From an uncultured Candidatus Melainabacteria bacterium (GTDB lineage Bacteria; Cyanobacteriota; Vampirovibrionia; Gastranaerophilales; Gastranaerophilaceae): a DNA stretch of 56,095 bases. The translations under genes were made by a program, and so were the position numbers. The DNA lies in assembly GCA_934757255.1 (NCBI GenBank), contig CAKVLL010000010.1, positions 1 to 56,095 on the forward strand, given 5' to 3'. Every line of letters begins with the position of its first letter. Position 1 is the first letter of the stretch. Positions 1-7,587 of the stretch are shown piece after piece. The notes under the pieces are model-generated. The model searched no databases and had not been told where the DNA came from. It saw only the letters and a program-made list of their open reading frames with translations.

Positions 1-45
1 GATTATGTTGAAGGTGTGAAGAAGTTTAATCATAAGGATATTTAG
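1..45 (+). CDS. 3' end of an upstream gene (cut by window edge)
   Basis: Fifteen codons including a TAG stop at 43-45 are open in frame 1, with C-terminus DYVEGVKKFNHKDI. The next gene's ATG follows the stop with no gap, so this gene and tyrA are almost certainly translated from one mRNA. The family cannot be told from so short a piece; a gene of aromatic amino acid metabolism would fit the context, but that is inference. Confidence 0.55.
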   Translation, partial: DYVEGVKKFNHKDI

Positions 46-819
46 ATGAAAATTGGAGTTATTGGTTTAGGTTTAATAGGCGGTTCTATTTTTAAGCGCG
101 GCAGAGAAAAACACGAGATGGTTGGAGTTTCACGTTCTGTGAAAGAAGAATGCGTGAGTAATGATTACGCGTCATTAAAGGGTTGTGATTTGGTTTTTGT
201 TTGTACTCCGATGAACAAAACGCTTGAAATTTTAGATAAATTGGAAAATTTCTTAGATGAAAATACAATTGTTACAGATGTTTGCAGCCTAAAAGAATTT
301 GTTTCAAAAAAGAACTATAAATTTAAATTTATCCCTTCACATCCGATGGCTGGGACTGAACATAGCGGTTGGGAGCATTCTTTCCCTGAACTTTTTGAAG
401 GTGCAACTTGGGCTATAACTTTAAAAGATGATACAGCTTTAGATGATTTTGAAATATTAAAATCAGTTATCAAAGATTTTGGCGCTAATACAGTTATGAC
501 AACCCCTCAAGAACATGACAAAGCGGTTGCTCTAATTTCTCATGCGCCTATGCTTGTTGCTCAAGCTTTATGTAAAAACATCGAAAGCAATGAACTTGCC
601 CAAAAATTAGCTTCAAGCGGTTTTCGTGATACAACAAGATTAGCGCTTTCTAATACTGAAATGGCTAACGACATGATTATGATGAATAGCGAAAACATAA
701 AAGATGTTGTTACACTTTTGGATAAAAATATTGATACGATTTTAAAAAGCAATTACAAGAATCAAGCTGAACGTATAAAAGAATTTAGGCAAAATTTGTA
801 TGCAACAAAAGTCTTGTAA
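46..819 (+). CDS. tyrA: Prephenate dehydrogenase (TyrA family)
   Basis: Probable NAD(P)-dependent oxidative decarboxylase of prephenate (or arogenate) in tyrosine synthesis, cytosolic. The N-terminus carries the Rossmann dinucleotide motif GVIGLGLIGGS at residues 4-14. The family motif SHPMAGTEHSG lies near residues 98-108, and the helical half contains LISHAPMLVAQAL near 163-175, whose His is conserved in the family. The length of 257 aa is short but normal for a TyrA without fused chorismate mutase or ACT domain. It directly abuts the upstream gene, and its last 20 nt overlap the permease gene. The cofactor and prephenate/arogenate preference cannot be read from the sequence. Confidence 0.88.
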   Translation: MKIGVIGLGLIGGSIFKRGREKHEMVGVSRSVKEECVSNDYASLKGCDLVFVCTPMNKTLEILDKLENFLDENTIVTDVCSLKEFVSKKNYKFKFIPSHPMAGTEHSGWEHSFPELFEGATWAITLKDDTALDDFEILKSVIKDFGANTVMTTPQEHDKAVALISHAPMLVAQALCKNIESNELAQKLASSGFRDTTRLALSNTEMANDMIMMNSENIKDVVTLLDKNIDTILKSNYKNQAERIKEFRQNLYATKVL

Positions 820-1645
820 AAATAATATAGGGCTGATATTTACTTTACCAGCAGTTATCGGGATTTTTATCTTTATAATAATTCCAATATGCTGTTCGTT
901 CGCGTTGAGTTTTACAAACTGGGATTTGTTGAACGAAATTTCTTTTGTTGGACTAGATAATTATAAATCTATCATAAAAGATGTAGGATTTTTGCAAGTT
1001 CTTATTAACACAGTTGTTTACGCAACTGCAACTACTATTTTTGCGGTTATAATACCGCTATTAATTGCAGCTTGTATAAACTCTAAAATCAAAGGAAGTG
1101 AATTATTTAAGACTATTTATTTTTTACCTTTTATAACACCTGCTGTAGTTATCGCAATTGTTTGGGCATGGATTTTTGATCCCAACATCGGCTTAATGAA
1201 CACCATTTTAAACACGCATTACATTTGGCTTTTTAGCACAAAACTTGCAATGCCGGTTTTGATTTTTGTTTCGGTTTGGAAACTTATCGGATATAATGTT
1301 GTCCTCTTTTTAACAGGATTTTCTACCATTGATAAAAGTGTTTACGAAGCTTCTAAGATTGATGGAGCAACTGCTTATCAAACATTTTTTGACATAACCG
1401 TGCCACTTTTAAAACCGACAATTTATTTTGTTACAACCGTAACTGCAATATCTTCATTTCAAATTTTCGATTTAATTTATGTTATGACGCAAGGCGGACC
1501 AAATGATTCGACAAATGTTATTGTATACTCAATTTACAAATACGCATTTGAATATTTTGACATAGGCAAATCTTGCGCTCTAGCCTATATCCTATTTGCA
1601 ATAATTTTTATACTAGTAATTCTTCAAAAGAAATTTGCAAAATAA
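800..1645 (+). CDS. Sugar ABC transporter permease (MalF/UgpA type), orphan
   Basis: Inner-membrane permease of the binding-protein-dependent transporter family, 281 aa with about six hydrophobic segments (first at residues 11-33). The EAA loop that contacts the ATPase is clear at about 182-206, starting YEASKIDGATAYQTFF. The length and the N-terminal hydrophobic segment followed by a periplasmic stretch match MalF/UgpA-like sugar permeases. The start overlaps the end of tyrA by 20 nt with only AGG as a possible ribosome site, so translation is probably coupled. No partner permease, ATPase or binding protein lies downstream in the window, which is unusual because these genes normally travel together. 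The substrate is unknown. Confidence 0.85.
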   Translation: MQQKSCKNNIGLIFTLPAVIGIFIFIIIPICCSFALSFTNWDLLNEISFVGLDNYKSIIKDVGFLQVLINTVVYATATTIFAVIIPLLIAACINSKIKGSELFKTIYFLPFITPAVVIAIVWAWIFDPNIGLMNTILNTHYIWLFSTKLAMPVLIFVSVWKLIGYNVVLFLTGFSTIDKSVYEASKIDGATAYQTFFDITVPLLKPTIYFVTTVTAISSFQIFDLIYVMTQGGPNDSTNVIVYSIYKYAFEYFDIGKSCALAYILFAIIFILVILQKKFAK

Positions 1646-1722
1646 ACATTTAATATTTCGTTACAAATAAGCAACTATTTATATTGAGTTGTTTTTAGTT
1701 GTATGTGTGAAGGAAAAAAAGA

Positions 1723-2079
1723 ATGGCAATAAGCTTCAATCCAATTGGATATAATGCTAAAACTGAACAAGGTAACAATTATAAAAAATCAAACCTGGGT
1801 AAAAGTATTGGTTTGGTTTTAGCAAGTGGTGTCGCTTATGCATATAGGAAGAAACCTATTCGACTACTCAAATACACAGAAGATGAAAATCTTGAATATA
1901 TATTAAAAACGCTTGGTAGCAACTATAAATTGTCTGACAAAGAGAGAAAACTTCTTCAACTTTATGACAAAATAGAAACAGTAGGAGCGATATTTGGGAT
2001 TGGTGTTTTAGCAGATAGATATATCAACAAAAAACGAAAAGAAAAAGCTGATATAAAACAAGTAAATTGGAATGTTTAA
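1723..2079 (+). CDS. Small hypothetical protein, lineage-type N-terminus
   Basis: A 118-aa protein of no recognised family. It has a good ribosome site (AAGGA about 10 nt before ATG). It opens with a polar tail containing SFNPIGYNAK, then one weak hydrophobic stretch (GKSIGLVLASGVAYAY, about residues 26-41) and another near 89-100, followed by a Lys-rich C-terminus. The tail resembles the N-termini of other unknown proteins here (see the F-[KR]-A finding). It sits alone between the permease and aroA, which converges on it with only 3 nt between the stops. It may be a small membrane-associated protein; the function is unknown. Confidence 0.6.
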   Translation: MAISFNPIGYNAKTEQGNNYKKSNLGKSIGLVLASGVAYAYRKKPIRLLKYTEDENLEYILKTLGSNYKLSDKERKLLQLYDKIETVGAIFGIGVLADRYINKKRKEKADIKQVNWNV

Positions 2080-2082
2080 AGA

Positions 2083-3360
2083 TTAATTTAATTCTTCAAC
2101 CAACTCTTCAAATTCCGGAAAAGAAATTTTTGTCCATTCAAAACCATTTATTACAATTTCATTTTTGCAAATCAAACCTGCTATGTAATAACTCATTGCT
2201 AATCTATGGTCGTGATAACTTTCAAGTTCTGCATTACCTTTTAGTTTCGTTTTGCCACTTACTATAAAACCGTCTTGATGTTCTTCAATATCAACACCGA
2301 TTTTAGAAAGTTCTTTTACTAAGCATTTAATTCTGTCGGCTTCTTTATTTCTTAAATCCTCTGCATCTTTAATAATAGTTTCACCATCGGCTTGTGAAGC
2401 TAAAACCGCAATTACAGGCAATTCATCAATTAATCTTGGAATATCCTCGCCTTCTATTACGCATGGTTTTAGATTTTCGGTATATTGAACTCTTATATCA
2501 CCAATTTCTTCTCCGGATACGGTTGTGTTATTTAGAATTTCAATATTACCGCCCATTCTTTTCACAACATCAATTATGCCAGAGCGAGTATAATTTAAAC
2601 CGACATTTTTGATTACAAAATCAGAATTTGGCACTATTAAACCTGCTACTATAAAAAATGCTGCAGATGAAATATCACCAACAATATTAATATCTCTTGC
2701 ATACAATTTTGAAGGGTTTAGAGTTACTTCTGAACCGTTGATTTTAATATCAGCGCCTAAGTATTTGAACAAATTTTCTGTGTGATTTCTTGAAACATAA
2801 GGTTCTGTAAAGGTTGTTTTACCTTCTGCATTCAAACCTGCTAAAAGTATGCAAGACTTAACTTGTGCGCTGGCAAGTTTAGAATTATAATTTATCCCTC
2901 TAAGTTTTTGTCCGATTATTTTAAGCGGTGCATGACCATTTTCAGAAGTTATATTTGCGCCCATCAAAGTAAGTGGCTCTATAACACGTTTCATCGGACG
3001 TTTAGAAAGACTCAAGTCGCCTACGAGTGTTGAATTAAAATTCTGACCGGCTAAAACTCCTGAAACCAAACGCATTGTAGTTCCTGAATTTCCACAATCA
3101 TAAACTGAAGTATTTGAAGGTGTTAAAATACCTGTTGATTTTATCTTTAAAGTTTTTTCATTTATGAACTGGATATCAACACCTAAACTTTTAAATAAGT
3201 TCAATGTTGAATGACAATCTGCACCGCTTGAAAAATTGCCAACCGTACATTCACCTTCTGCAATTGATGAGAACATAACCGCACGGTGCGAAATTGATTT
3301 ATCGGAAGGTATTGTAATTGTGCCTTTTAATGAATTTTTGCGTGATACTTTTTTTAACAT
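2083..3360 (-). CDS. aroA: 3-phosphoshikimate 1-carboxyvinyltransferase (EPSP synthase)
   Basis: Transfers enolpyruvyl from PEP to shikimate-3-phosphate, the sixth step of the shikimate pathway, in the cytosol. The 425-aa length is standard. Signature motifs are PSDKSISHRAVMFSSIAEG near the N-terminus, CGNSGTTMRLVSGVL in the first domain, LRNKEADRI, and DHRLAMSYYIAGL near the C-terminus. It belongs with tyrA, aroE and (by fold) kdsA in this 6-kb stretch, so several steps towards tyrosine are clustered, though on both strands. A TATAAG -10-like box lies about 25 nt upstream on the minus strand; the ribosome site is weak. Confidence 0.95.
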   Translation of the reverse strand: MLKKVSRKNSLKGTITIPSDKSISHRAVMFSSIAEGECTVGNFSSGADCHSTLNLFKSLGVDIQFINEKTLKIKSTGILTPSNTSVYDCGNSGTTMRLVSGVLAGQNFNSTLVGDLSLSKRPMKRVIEPLTLMGANITSENGHAPLKIIGQKLRGINYNSKLASAQVKSCILLAGLNAEGKTTFTEPYVSRNHTENLFKYLGADIKINGSEVTLNPSKLYARDINIVGDISSAAFFIVAGLIVPNSDFVIKNVGLNYTRSGIIDVVKRMGGNIEILNNTTVSGEEIGDIRVQYTENLKPCVIEGEDIPRLIDELPVIAVLASQADGETIIKDAEDLRNKEADRIKCLVKELSKIGVDIEEHQDGFIVSGKTKLKGNAELESYHDHRLAMSYYIAGLICKNEIVINGFEWTKISFPEFEELVEELN

Positions 3361-3465
3361 GATTTTCTTTATTTAAACCCTCTTATACCAAGCCTTTAAT
3401 TTATACCCACCCGCATTTGTAACTCACTAACGTTCGAACAACTGCGACCTCCCTAACCAGTGAGG

Positions 3466-4275
3466 TTATTCTCTAACCAATTCAAAAATAGCTTTACATT
3501 TTTCAAAAACTTTTTTAGCGTTTTGTAGAGCAAGCATATTAGCACCGTCACAAAGAGCCTTATCTGGTTCAGGGTGAATTTCAAAGAACAAAACATCTGC
3601 GCCTGCTGCCATTGCTGCATTTGCCAATGTCGGTACAAATCTTCTGTCACCGCCTGTAGAATCGCCGTTTGAACCGGGCATTTGAACACTATGAGTCGCA
3701 TCAAAAACGACAGGATAACCGAATTCTTTCATTATAGGAATTGCTCTAAAATCCACAACCAAATTGTTATAACCGAAAGACACACCTCTATCCGTTAACA
3801 TAATATTGTGGTTTCCGCTATCTTCAACTTTTTTAACCAAAGATTTCATTTGTTGCGGTGCTAAAAATTGTCCTTTTTTAATATTAACAATTTTACCTGT
3901 TTTTGCCGCTGCCACAAGTAAATCCGTTTGACGACATAAAAACGCAGGAATTTGTAAAATATCCGCAACTTCTGCAACAGGTTCAGCTTGTTCAGGGAGA
4001 TGAATATCAGTTACAATTGGAACTTCAAATTCCTTTTTAATTTGCGCAAGCATCTCTAAACCTTTTTCCATACCAACTCCACGATAAGAGTTAATAGAAG
4101 AACGATTCGCCTTATCAAAAGAAGATTTGAAAACATAATTTATATTAAGTTCTGCACAAACTTGTTTCAACGTTTCAGCAGTTTGTTTTAAAATATCCAT
4201 TGACTCTATTGCGCATGGTCCGGCTAAGATGGTTAATTTATTTGAACCTATTTCAAAGTTTTTTAGTTTTAGCAT
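3466..4275 (-). CDS. kdsA: KDO-8-phosphate synthase, metal-dependent class
   Basis: Condenses PEP with arabinose-5-phosphate to make 3-deoxy-D-manno-octulosonate-8-phosphate, the first committed step of the lipopolysaccharide inner-core sugar. Diagnostic motifs are FLCRQTDLLVAAAKTG, VSFGYNNLVVDFRAIPIM, FDATHSVQMPG and ETHPEP-like EIHPEPDKALCDGANM. The N-terminal AGPCAIES places a Cys at residue 21, which is the metal ligand in the Aquifex-type class; the E. coli-type enzyme has Asn there. The length of 269 aa is normal. Its presence argues for a diderm cell with KDO-containing LPS. A short GAGAG stretch precedes the ATG. Confidence 0.94.
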   Translation of the reverse strand: MLKLKNFEIGSNKLTILAGPCAIESMDILKQTAETLKQVCAELNINYVFKSSFDKANRSSINSYRGVGMEKGLEMLAQIKKEFEVPIVTDIHLPEQAEPVAEVADILQIPAFLCRQTDLLVAAAKTGKIVNIKKGQFLAPQQMKSLVKKVEDSGNHNIMLTDRGVSFGYNNLVVDFRAIPIMKEFGYPVVFDATHSVQMPGSNGDSTGGDRRFVPTLANAAMAAGADVLFFEIHPEPDKALCDGANMLALQNAKKVFEKCKAIFELVRE

Positions 4276-4299
4276 GTTTTCTCTCTTAAATTCTAAGTC

Positions 4300-4331
4300 A
4301 ATAAGTGAATAGGTGAATGAGTGAATAAGTT
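4300..4331. repeat. Four imperfect tandem 8-mers
   Basis: Reading AATAAGTG, AATAGGTG, AATGAGTG, AATAAGTT at 4300-4331, directly upstream of kdsA (minus strand) and downstream of the activase. It is a short tandem array with period 8 in otherwise AT-rich spacer DNA. Confidence 0.7.
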
Positions 4332-4387
4332 CGTATTAATTATTATTCAATATAAAGTTGTTTAACATTGAATATATTAAAAATAAC

Positions 4388-4415
4388 TTTCCACTTTCAA
4401 CTTTCAATTTTCAAC
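4388..4415. repeat. Tandem heptamer array TTTCMAY x4
   Basis: Four 7-mers in a row: TTTCCAC, TTTCAAC, TTTCAAT, TTTCAAC. The same heptamers, preceded by the same AAATAAC, recur at 7494-7514, and inverted copies lie at 7392-7419. This resembles the short tandem heptanucleotide repeats known from cyanobacteria, though the unit sequence is not one I can match. Confidence 0.7.
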
Positions 4416-4456
4416 TCTACAAATCCACATCAGTAAGTCTCGCCAGAAGCACGATT

Positions 4457-5461
4457 CTATGCGATGTCCCATCTTCCACAAGTTCCACCCCAACGAGCAA
4501 TAATATTGCCTTTAATATCACCAATTTTTTCAACATGATGCATTGGCTCAGCACCTTCTAAAATAGTGATAACTTCGCAGTTGTTAGAACAACCTGTGCA
4601 TTGACAAGTCACTGATTGGAAATTCATGTTACCAACTTTCCAACCTTTGAACTTAGTATCAACCTCGGTGTATTGGTGATTTTCCATAGCAAGAAGAGCA
4701 GCACCGATAGCACCCATTGTTTGGTGATTTTCAGGAACAACAATTTTTGTGTTTAAAGCTTCTTCAAAAGCTTTTACCATGCCTGAATTTGTTGCAACAC
4801 CGCCTTGGAATGAAATTGTAGGTAACAATTCTTTTCCTAATGCTAGGTTAGATAAATAATTTCTAACAAGAGCTTGGCAAAGCCCGTATAACAAATCCTC
4901 TACAGGATAACCTAATTGTTGTTTGTGGATTAAGTCACTTTCTGCGAATACACCGCAACGGCCGGCAATACGCGCAGGGTTTTCTGATTTAAGCGCTGTT
5001 TCACCGAATTTTTCAATAGGAACATTCAATCTTTGTGCTTGGTGGTCAAGGAAACTACCAGTACCGGCAGCACAAACTGTGTTCATCGCAAAATCGGTTA
5101 CAATACCATCTCTCAAGATAATGATTTTACTGTCTTGACCGCCGATTTCAAGAATTGTTTGAACACCAGGAATGTTTGTACTTGCAGCTACAGCGTGCGC
5201 TGTAATTTCGTTTTTAACAACATCCGCACCAACTAGTGCACCGGCAAGATTTCTACCAGAACCGGTTGTACCAACACCTTTAACTGAATATTCGCAAAGT
5301 GCTTGTGAATAAATTTGTTTCAAACCGTTCTGAACAGCATCAACCGGTTTTCCAGCTGTTTTTAGCATATATGAATCAATATATTTACCTTTTTCATCAA
5401 CCAATGCTAACTTTGTTGTAACTGAACCAACGTCGATACCTAAATATACATCTAAACTCAT
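4457..5461 (-). CDS. Acyl-CoA dehydratase activase (BadF/BcrA/HgdC family)
   Basis: ASKHA-fold ATPase carrying a [4Fe-4S] cluster. Known relatives use ATP to push a low-potential electron into 2-hydroxyacyl-CoA dehydratases or benzoyl-CoA reductases. The 334-aa protein shows the phosphate loop GIDVGSVTTKLAL at residues 8-20, GGQDSK at 107-112, and the cluster cysteines C130 (NTVCAAGTGSFLD) and C169 (GRCGVFAESD). Beyond the usual domain there is an extra C-terminal part from about residue 285 with a Cys-rich CQCTGCSNNCEV motif and another Cys near the end. No dehydratase subunit lies nearby. AAGGT precedes the ATG, and a TATAAT box stands further upstream. Its partner is unknown; some family members act on small-molecule or double-cubane-cluster partners. 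Confidence 0.87.
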   Translation of the reverse strand: MSLDVYLGIDVGSVTTKLALVDEKGKYIDSYMLKTAGKPVDAVQNGLKQIYSQALCEYSVKGVGTTGSGRNLAGALVGADVVKNEITAHAVAASTNIPGVQTILEIGGQDSKIIILRDGIVTDFAMNTVCAAGTGSFLDHQAQRLNVPIEKFGETALKSENPARIAGRCGVFAESDLIHKQQLGYPVEDLLYGLCQALVRNYLSNLALGKELLPTISFQGGVATNSGMVKAFEEALNTKIVVPENHQTMGAIGAALLAMENHQYTEVDTKFKGWKVGNMNFQSVTCQCTGCSNNCEVITILEGAEPMHHVEKIGDIKGNIIARWGGTCGRWDIA

Positions 5462-5526
5462 CTTTTTACCTTCTTCCCTTTAATAATCTGATTATACCAT
5501 AAAGTTGAAAAATTTATACAAGCCAC

Positions 5527-5556
5527 TTGCACATGCCGACTAATATTATGTATAAT
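5527..5556 (+). promoter_or_regulatory. Sigma70-type promoter for aroE
   Basis: TTGCAC (5527-5532), an 18-nt spacer and TATAAT (5551-5556). It lies inside the longest possible open frame, which supports translation starting at 5587 rather than further upstream. Confidence 0.7.
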
Positions 5557-5586
5557 AAGTTTAATGAGATTTCTGGGGGAAGAAAA

Positions 5587-6426
5587 ATGTTTAAACTTGG
5601 AATTATCGGTTATCCTTTAGGGCATTCAATATCTGCTGTTATTCAAAAAGCCGGATTAGAAAGTATTGGAGAAGAAGGCAGTTATGATGTTATGGAAACT
5701 CCGCCAGAAGATTTGATTAGTAGAATCAAGTTTATAAAAGCTAATGGTTATAACGGTTTCAATGTGACGATTCCGCTAAAAGTTCCAATGTCATTGTTTT
5801 TGGATGATATTGATGATTATGCAAATATTGCTGGTTGTGTTAATACTGTAAAAGTTGGAGAAGATAAGTCCTTTTTCGGATTTAATACAGATATTTATGG
5901 TTTCAAAAAAGCCATTCCGGAAACAATCGATTTAGTCGGTAAAAATGCAAGTATTTTGGGAACCGGTGGCGCTTCAAGAGCAGCTGTTGTTGGACTTGCA
6001 GAAAGAGGAATTAAGGAAATTGACTTTTATACAAGAAATATAATAAATTCGCGTCAGACTCTTGAGTATGTAAGAGCTAAATTTCCGGAAATAAGTTTTA
6101 ATGTTTATCAGATACAAAATATCAGAAGTTTAGCACATACAGCAATTGTAGTAAATGCGACTCCAATTGGAATGCGTGGTTTTATGGCAGATCAAATGCC
6201 ACTAGAACGTGCTGATTTAGACAAATTAAATTCAGACACTATAATTTATGACATCGTTTACAATCCTGTTAAAACAATTTTAATTCAGGAAGCGCAGAAA
6301 AGAGGATTAAGAACTATCGGTGGCTTGGATATGCTGGTTTATCAAGCAGAACGTGCAATTCAAATATGGACTGGCAAGAATCCGGATGTTAAACAAATGA
6401 AAATTGCAGCTTTAGAAGCTTTATAA
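5587..6426 (+). CDS. aroE: Shikimate dehydrogenase
   Basis: NADPH-dependent reduction of 3-dehydroshikimate to shikimate, in the cytosol. Motifs are YPLGHSIS at residues 9-16, the catalytic NVTIPLK with K65, NTD with D102, the nucleotide loop GTGGASR at 125-131, NATPIGM, and the C-terminal GGLDMLVYQAERAIQIWTG. The start at 5587 is chosen because a GGGGGA ribosome site lies just upstream, the protein then begins MFKLGIIGYP as in the family (279 aa), and the promoter occupies 5527-5556. The gene is monocistronic and ends in a strong hairpin shared with the convergent ferritin gene. Confidence 0.95.
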   Translation: MFKLGIIGYPLGHSISAVIQKAGLESIGEEGSYDVMETPPEDLISRIKFIKANGYNGFNVTIPLKVPMSLFLDDIDDYANIAGCVNTVKVGEDKSFFGFNTDIYGFKKAIPETIDLVGKNASILGTGGASRAAVVGLAERGIKEIDFYTRNIINSRQTLEYVRAKFPEISFNVYQIQNIRSLAHTAIVVNATPIGMRGFMADQMPLERADLDKLNSDTIIYDIVYNPVKTILIQEAQKRGLRTIGGLDMLVYQAERAIQIWTGKNPDVKQMKIAALEAL

Positions 6427-6428
6427 AA

Positions 6429-6461
6429 AACAGGTGCATTTAATTAAACGCACCTGTTTTT
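6429..6461. terminator. Bidirectional intrinsic terminator between aroE and ferritin
   Basis: CAGGTGC (6431-6437) pairs with GCACCTG (6450-6456) around a 12-nt loop, flanked by an A-run on the left and a T-run on the right, so it works for both convergent genes. Confidence 0.85.
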
Positions 6462-6463
6462 CA

Positions 6464-6955
6464 TTATTCAACTCTCTCTCCAAGTTCTTTATCCATAAGG
6501 AATAAAGATGTTTTATCATCACCAAAAAGTTCAAGCCGTTTAATGATATCTTTAATTGTTTGTTCTTCTTGAATTTGTTCGGTTATGAACCAATCAATAA
6601 AAGCCAGTGTTGTTCTATCACATTCTTCTTCGGCTGTTTTTGCGATTTTCATAACAGAAGATGTTATGCATTTTTCGTGTTCATAAATATGATTAAATAT
6701 AGAAGTTATTCCATTAAATTCAAACTCTGGAGTTTTAATTTGTTTTAATGTTACAAAGCTGTTTCTTTCAATCAAATAATCGAATAATTTTAAACCGTGT
6801 TCTACTTCTTCTTTTGCTTGATGTTTCATCCAAGATGCAAAACCGAATAATCCGAGTTCTCTAAAATATGCAGACATAGACAGGTATAAATACCCTGAGT
6901 AAAATTCTTTATTAATTTGTTCATTAACGATACTATTTATTGCATTACTGATCAT
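6464..6955 (-). CDS. ftnA: Ferritin (non-haem, FtnA type)
   Basis: Iron-storage ferritin, 163 aa, expected to form a 24-mer cage that oxidises and stores iron. It has the four-helix pattern and ferroxidase residues of the family: a Glu in QINKEFYSGYLYLSM, the KEEVEHGLKLFDYL motif, EEECDRT and a Gln/Glu-rich WFITEQIQEEQ. The gene overlaps the 3' end of the desulfoferrodoxin gene by 11 nt on the same strand, so the two are translationally coupled. The pairing makes sense: superoxide reduction yields peroxide, and ferritin uses peroxide or oxygen while removing free iron. Confidence 0.93.
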   Translation of the reverse strand: MISNAINSIVNEQINKEFYSGYLYLSMSAYFRELGLFGFASWMKHQAKEEVEHGLKLFDYLIERNSFVTLKQIKTPEFEFNGITSIFNHIYEHEKCITSSVMKIAKTAEEECDRTTLAFIDWFITEQIQEEQTIKDIIKRLELFGDDKTSLFLMDKELGERVE

Positions 6956-7340
6956 TTCTATCTTCCCCCCACAAACCGTGTATATTACAAAATTCGATTG
7001 CCTCTATGTTATCACCGGTATAACTAATATCTATTTCAGGAGTTTCTTCCGGATGAAGATATTTTATGTGAACTTCTTTATTATCTTTATCTAAAACTTC
7101 TATAAATTGAATGTAATGTTCCGGTACCATTGGATGGCTCATAACCTGAACAAACTTTTTATTATCTCTAAATTCCATTTTAGGTGCATGTTTTTCACCT
7201 AATTCTGATTTATCGTGTTGCAGGATTTGCAGTTTCATCGGTTGACCGCAACAAACAAGTTCTCCTATACCGTTTAAAATAACTTGCACAAGGTTTCCAC
7301 AAATTTCACATTTGTATAGTTGTAATTTTTCTGTAGACAT
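6945..7340 (-). CDS. dfx: Desulfoferrodoxin (2Fe superoxide reductase)
   Basis: Reduces superoxide to hydrogen peroxide without making oxygen, a typical defence of anaerobes. The N-terminal desulforedoxin domain has YKCEICGN and LVCCGQPM, giving the four Cys of the rubredoxin-like Fe centre. The C-terminal neelaredoxin domain carries the catalytic-iron ligands in EKHAPKME, SHPMVPEHYIQFIEV and FCNIHGLWGE. The 131-aa length fits the two-centre class. A ribosome site GAAAGGAT precedes the ATG. It is the first gene of a dfx-ferritin operon. Confidence 0.94.
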   Translation of the reverse strand: MSTEKLQLYKCEICGNLVQVILNGIGELVCCGQPMKLQILQHDKSELGEKHAPKMEFRDNKKFVQVMSHPMVPEHYIQFIEVLDKDNKEVHIKYLHPEETPEIDISYTGDNIEAIEFCNIHGLWGEDRNDQ

Positions 7341-7391
7341 GATTTATCCTTTCTTTCGATACGTCTTCATTTTTGGAAGGATTGGTTATAA

Positions 7392-7514
7392 ATGGAAAAT
7401 TGAAAATGGAAAATGGATAATTGTATTAAAATTGTTGTAAGTTAATACGTTCAATATTTAACTAATTAAATTTGAAGTTATATTTTAAATAACTTTCCAC
7501 TTTCAATTTTCAAC
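7392..7514. repeat. Small element bounded by inverted heptamer arrays
   Basis: On the left 7392-7419 reads ATGGAAA, ATTGAAA, ATGGAAA, ATGGATA. On the right 7494-7514 reads TTTCCAC, TTTCAAT, TTTCAAC, the inverse complement of the same family. The 74 nt between are AT-rich and non-coding. The right end with its preceding AAATAAC matches 4381-4415. A miniature inverted-repeat element or a repeat-expansion hot spot are both possible. Confidence 0.6.
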
Positions 7515-7551
7515 TTACAAAATTATTTTATCCGTTTAACGCTTATTAACA

Positions 7552-7580
7552 TTGTCCGAGTCGGTAATTTGTGCTACTAT
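7552..7580 (+). promoter_or_regulatory. Promoter for the YkgJ-like gene, leaderless geometry
   Basis: TTGTCC (7552-7557), 17-nt spacer, TACTAT (7575-7580) with the extended -10 TG at 7572-7573. Seven nt separate the -10 from ATG 7588, so the transcript should begin at or next to the start codon. Confidence 0.7.
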
Positions 7581-7587
7581 TCTTTGT

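Noticed and set aside
3361..3465. A regulatory hairpin between aroA and kdsA (CTCACT/AGTGAG with a GTTCGAAC palindrome)
   Set aside because: The stem is only 6 bp with a 30-nt loop and there is no T-run; not strong enough to call.
3466..4275. kdsA as a DAHP synthase of the shikimate pathway, given the aroA/aroE context
   Set aside because: The FLCRQTDLL, FGYNNLVVDFR and DATHSVQMPG motifs are those of KDO-8-phosphate synthases.
4388..7514. The heptamer arrays as a CRISPR remnant
   Set aside because: The units are 7 nt without spacers and there are no cas genes.
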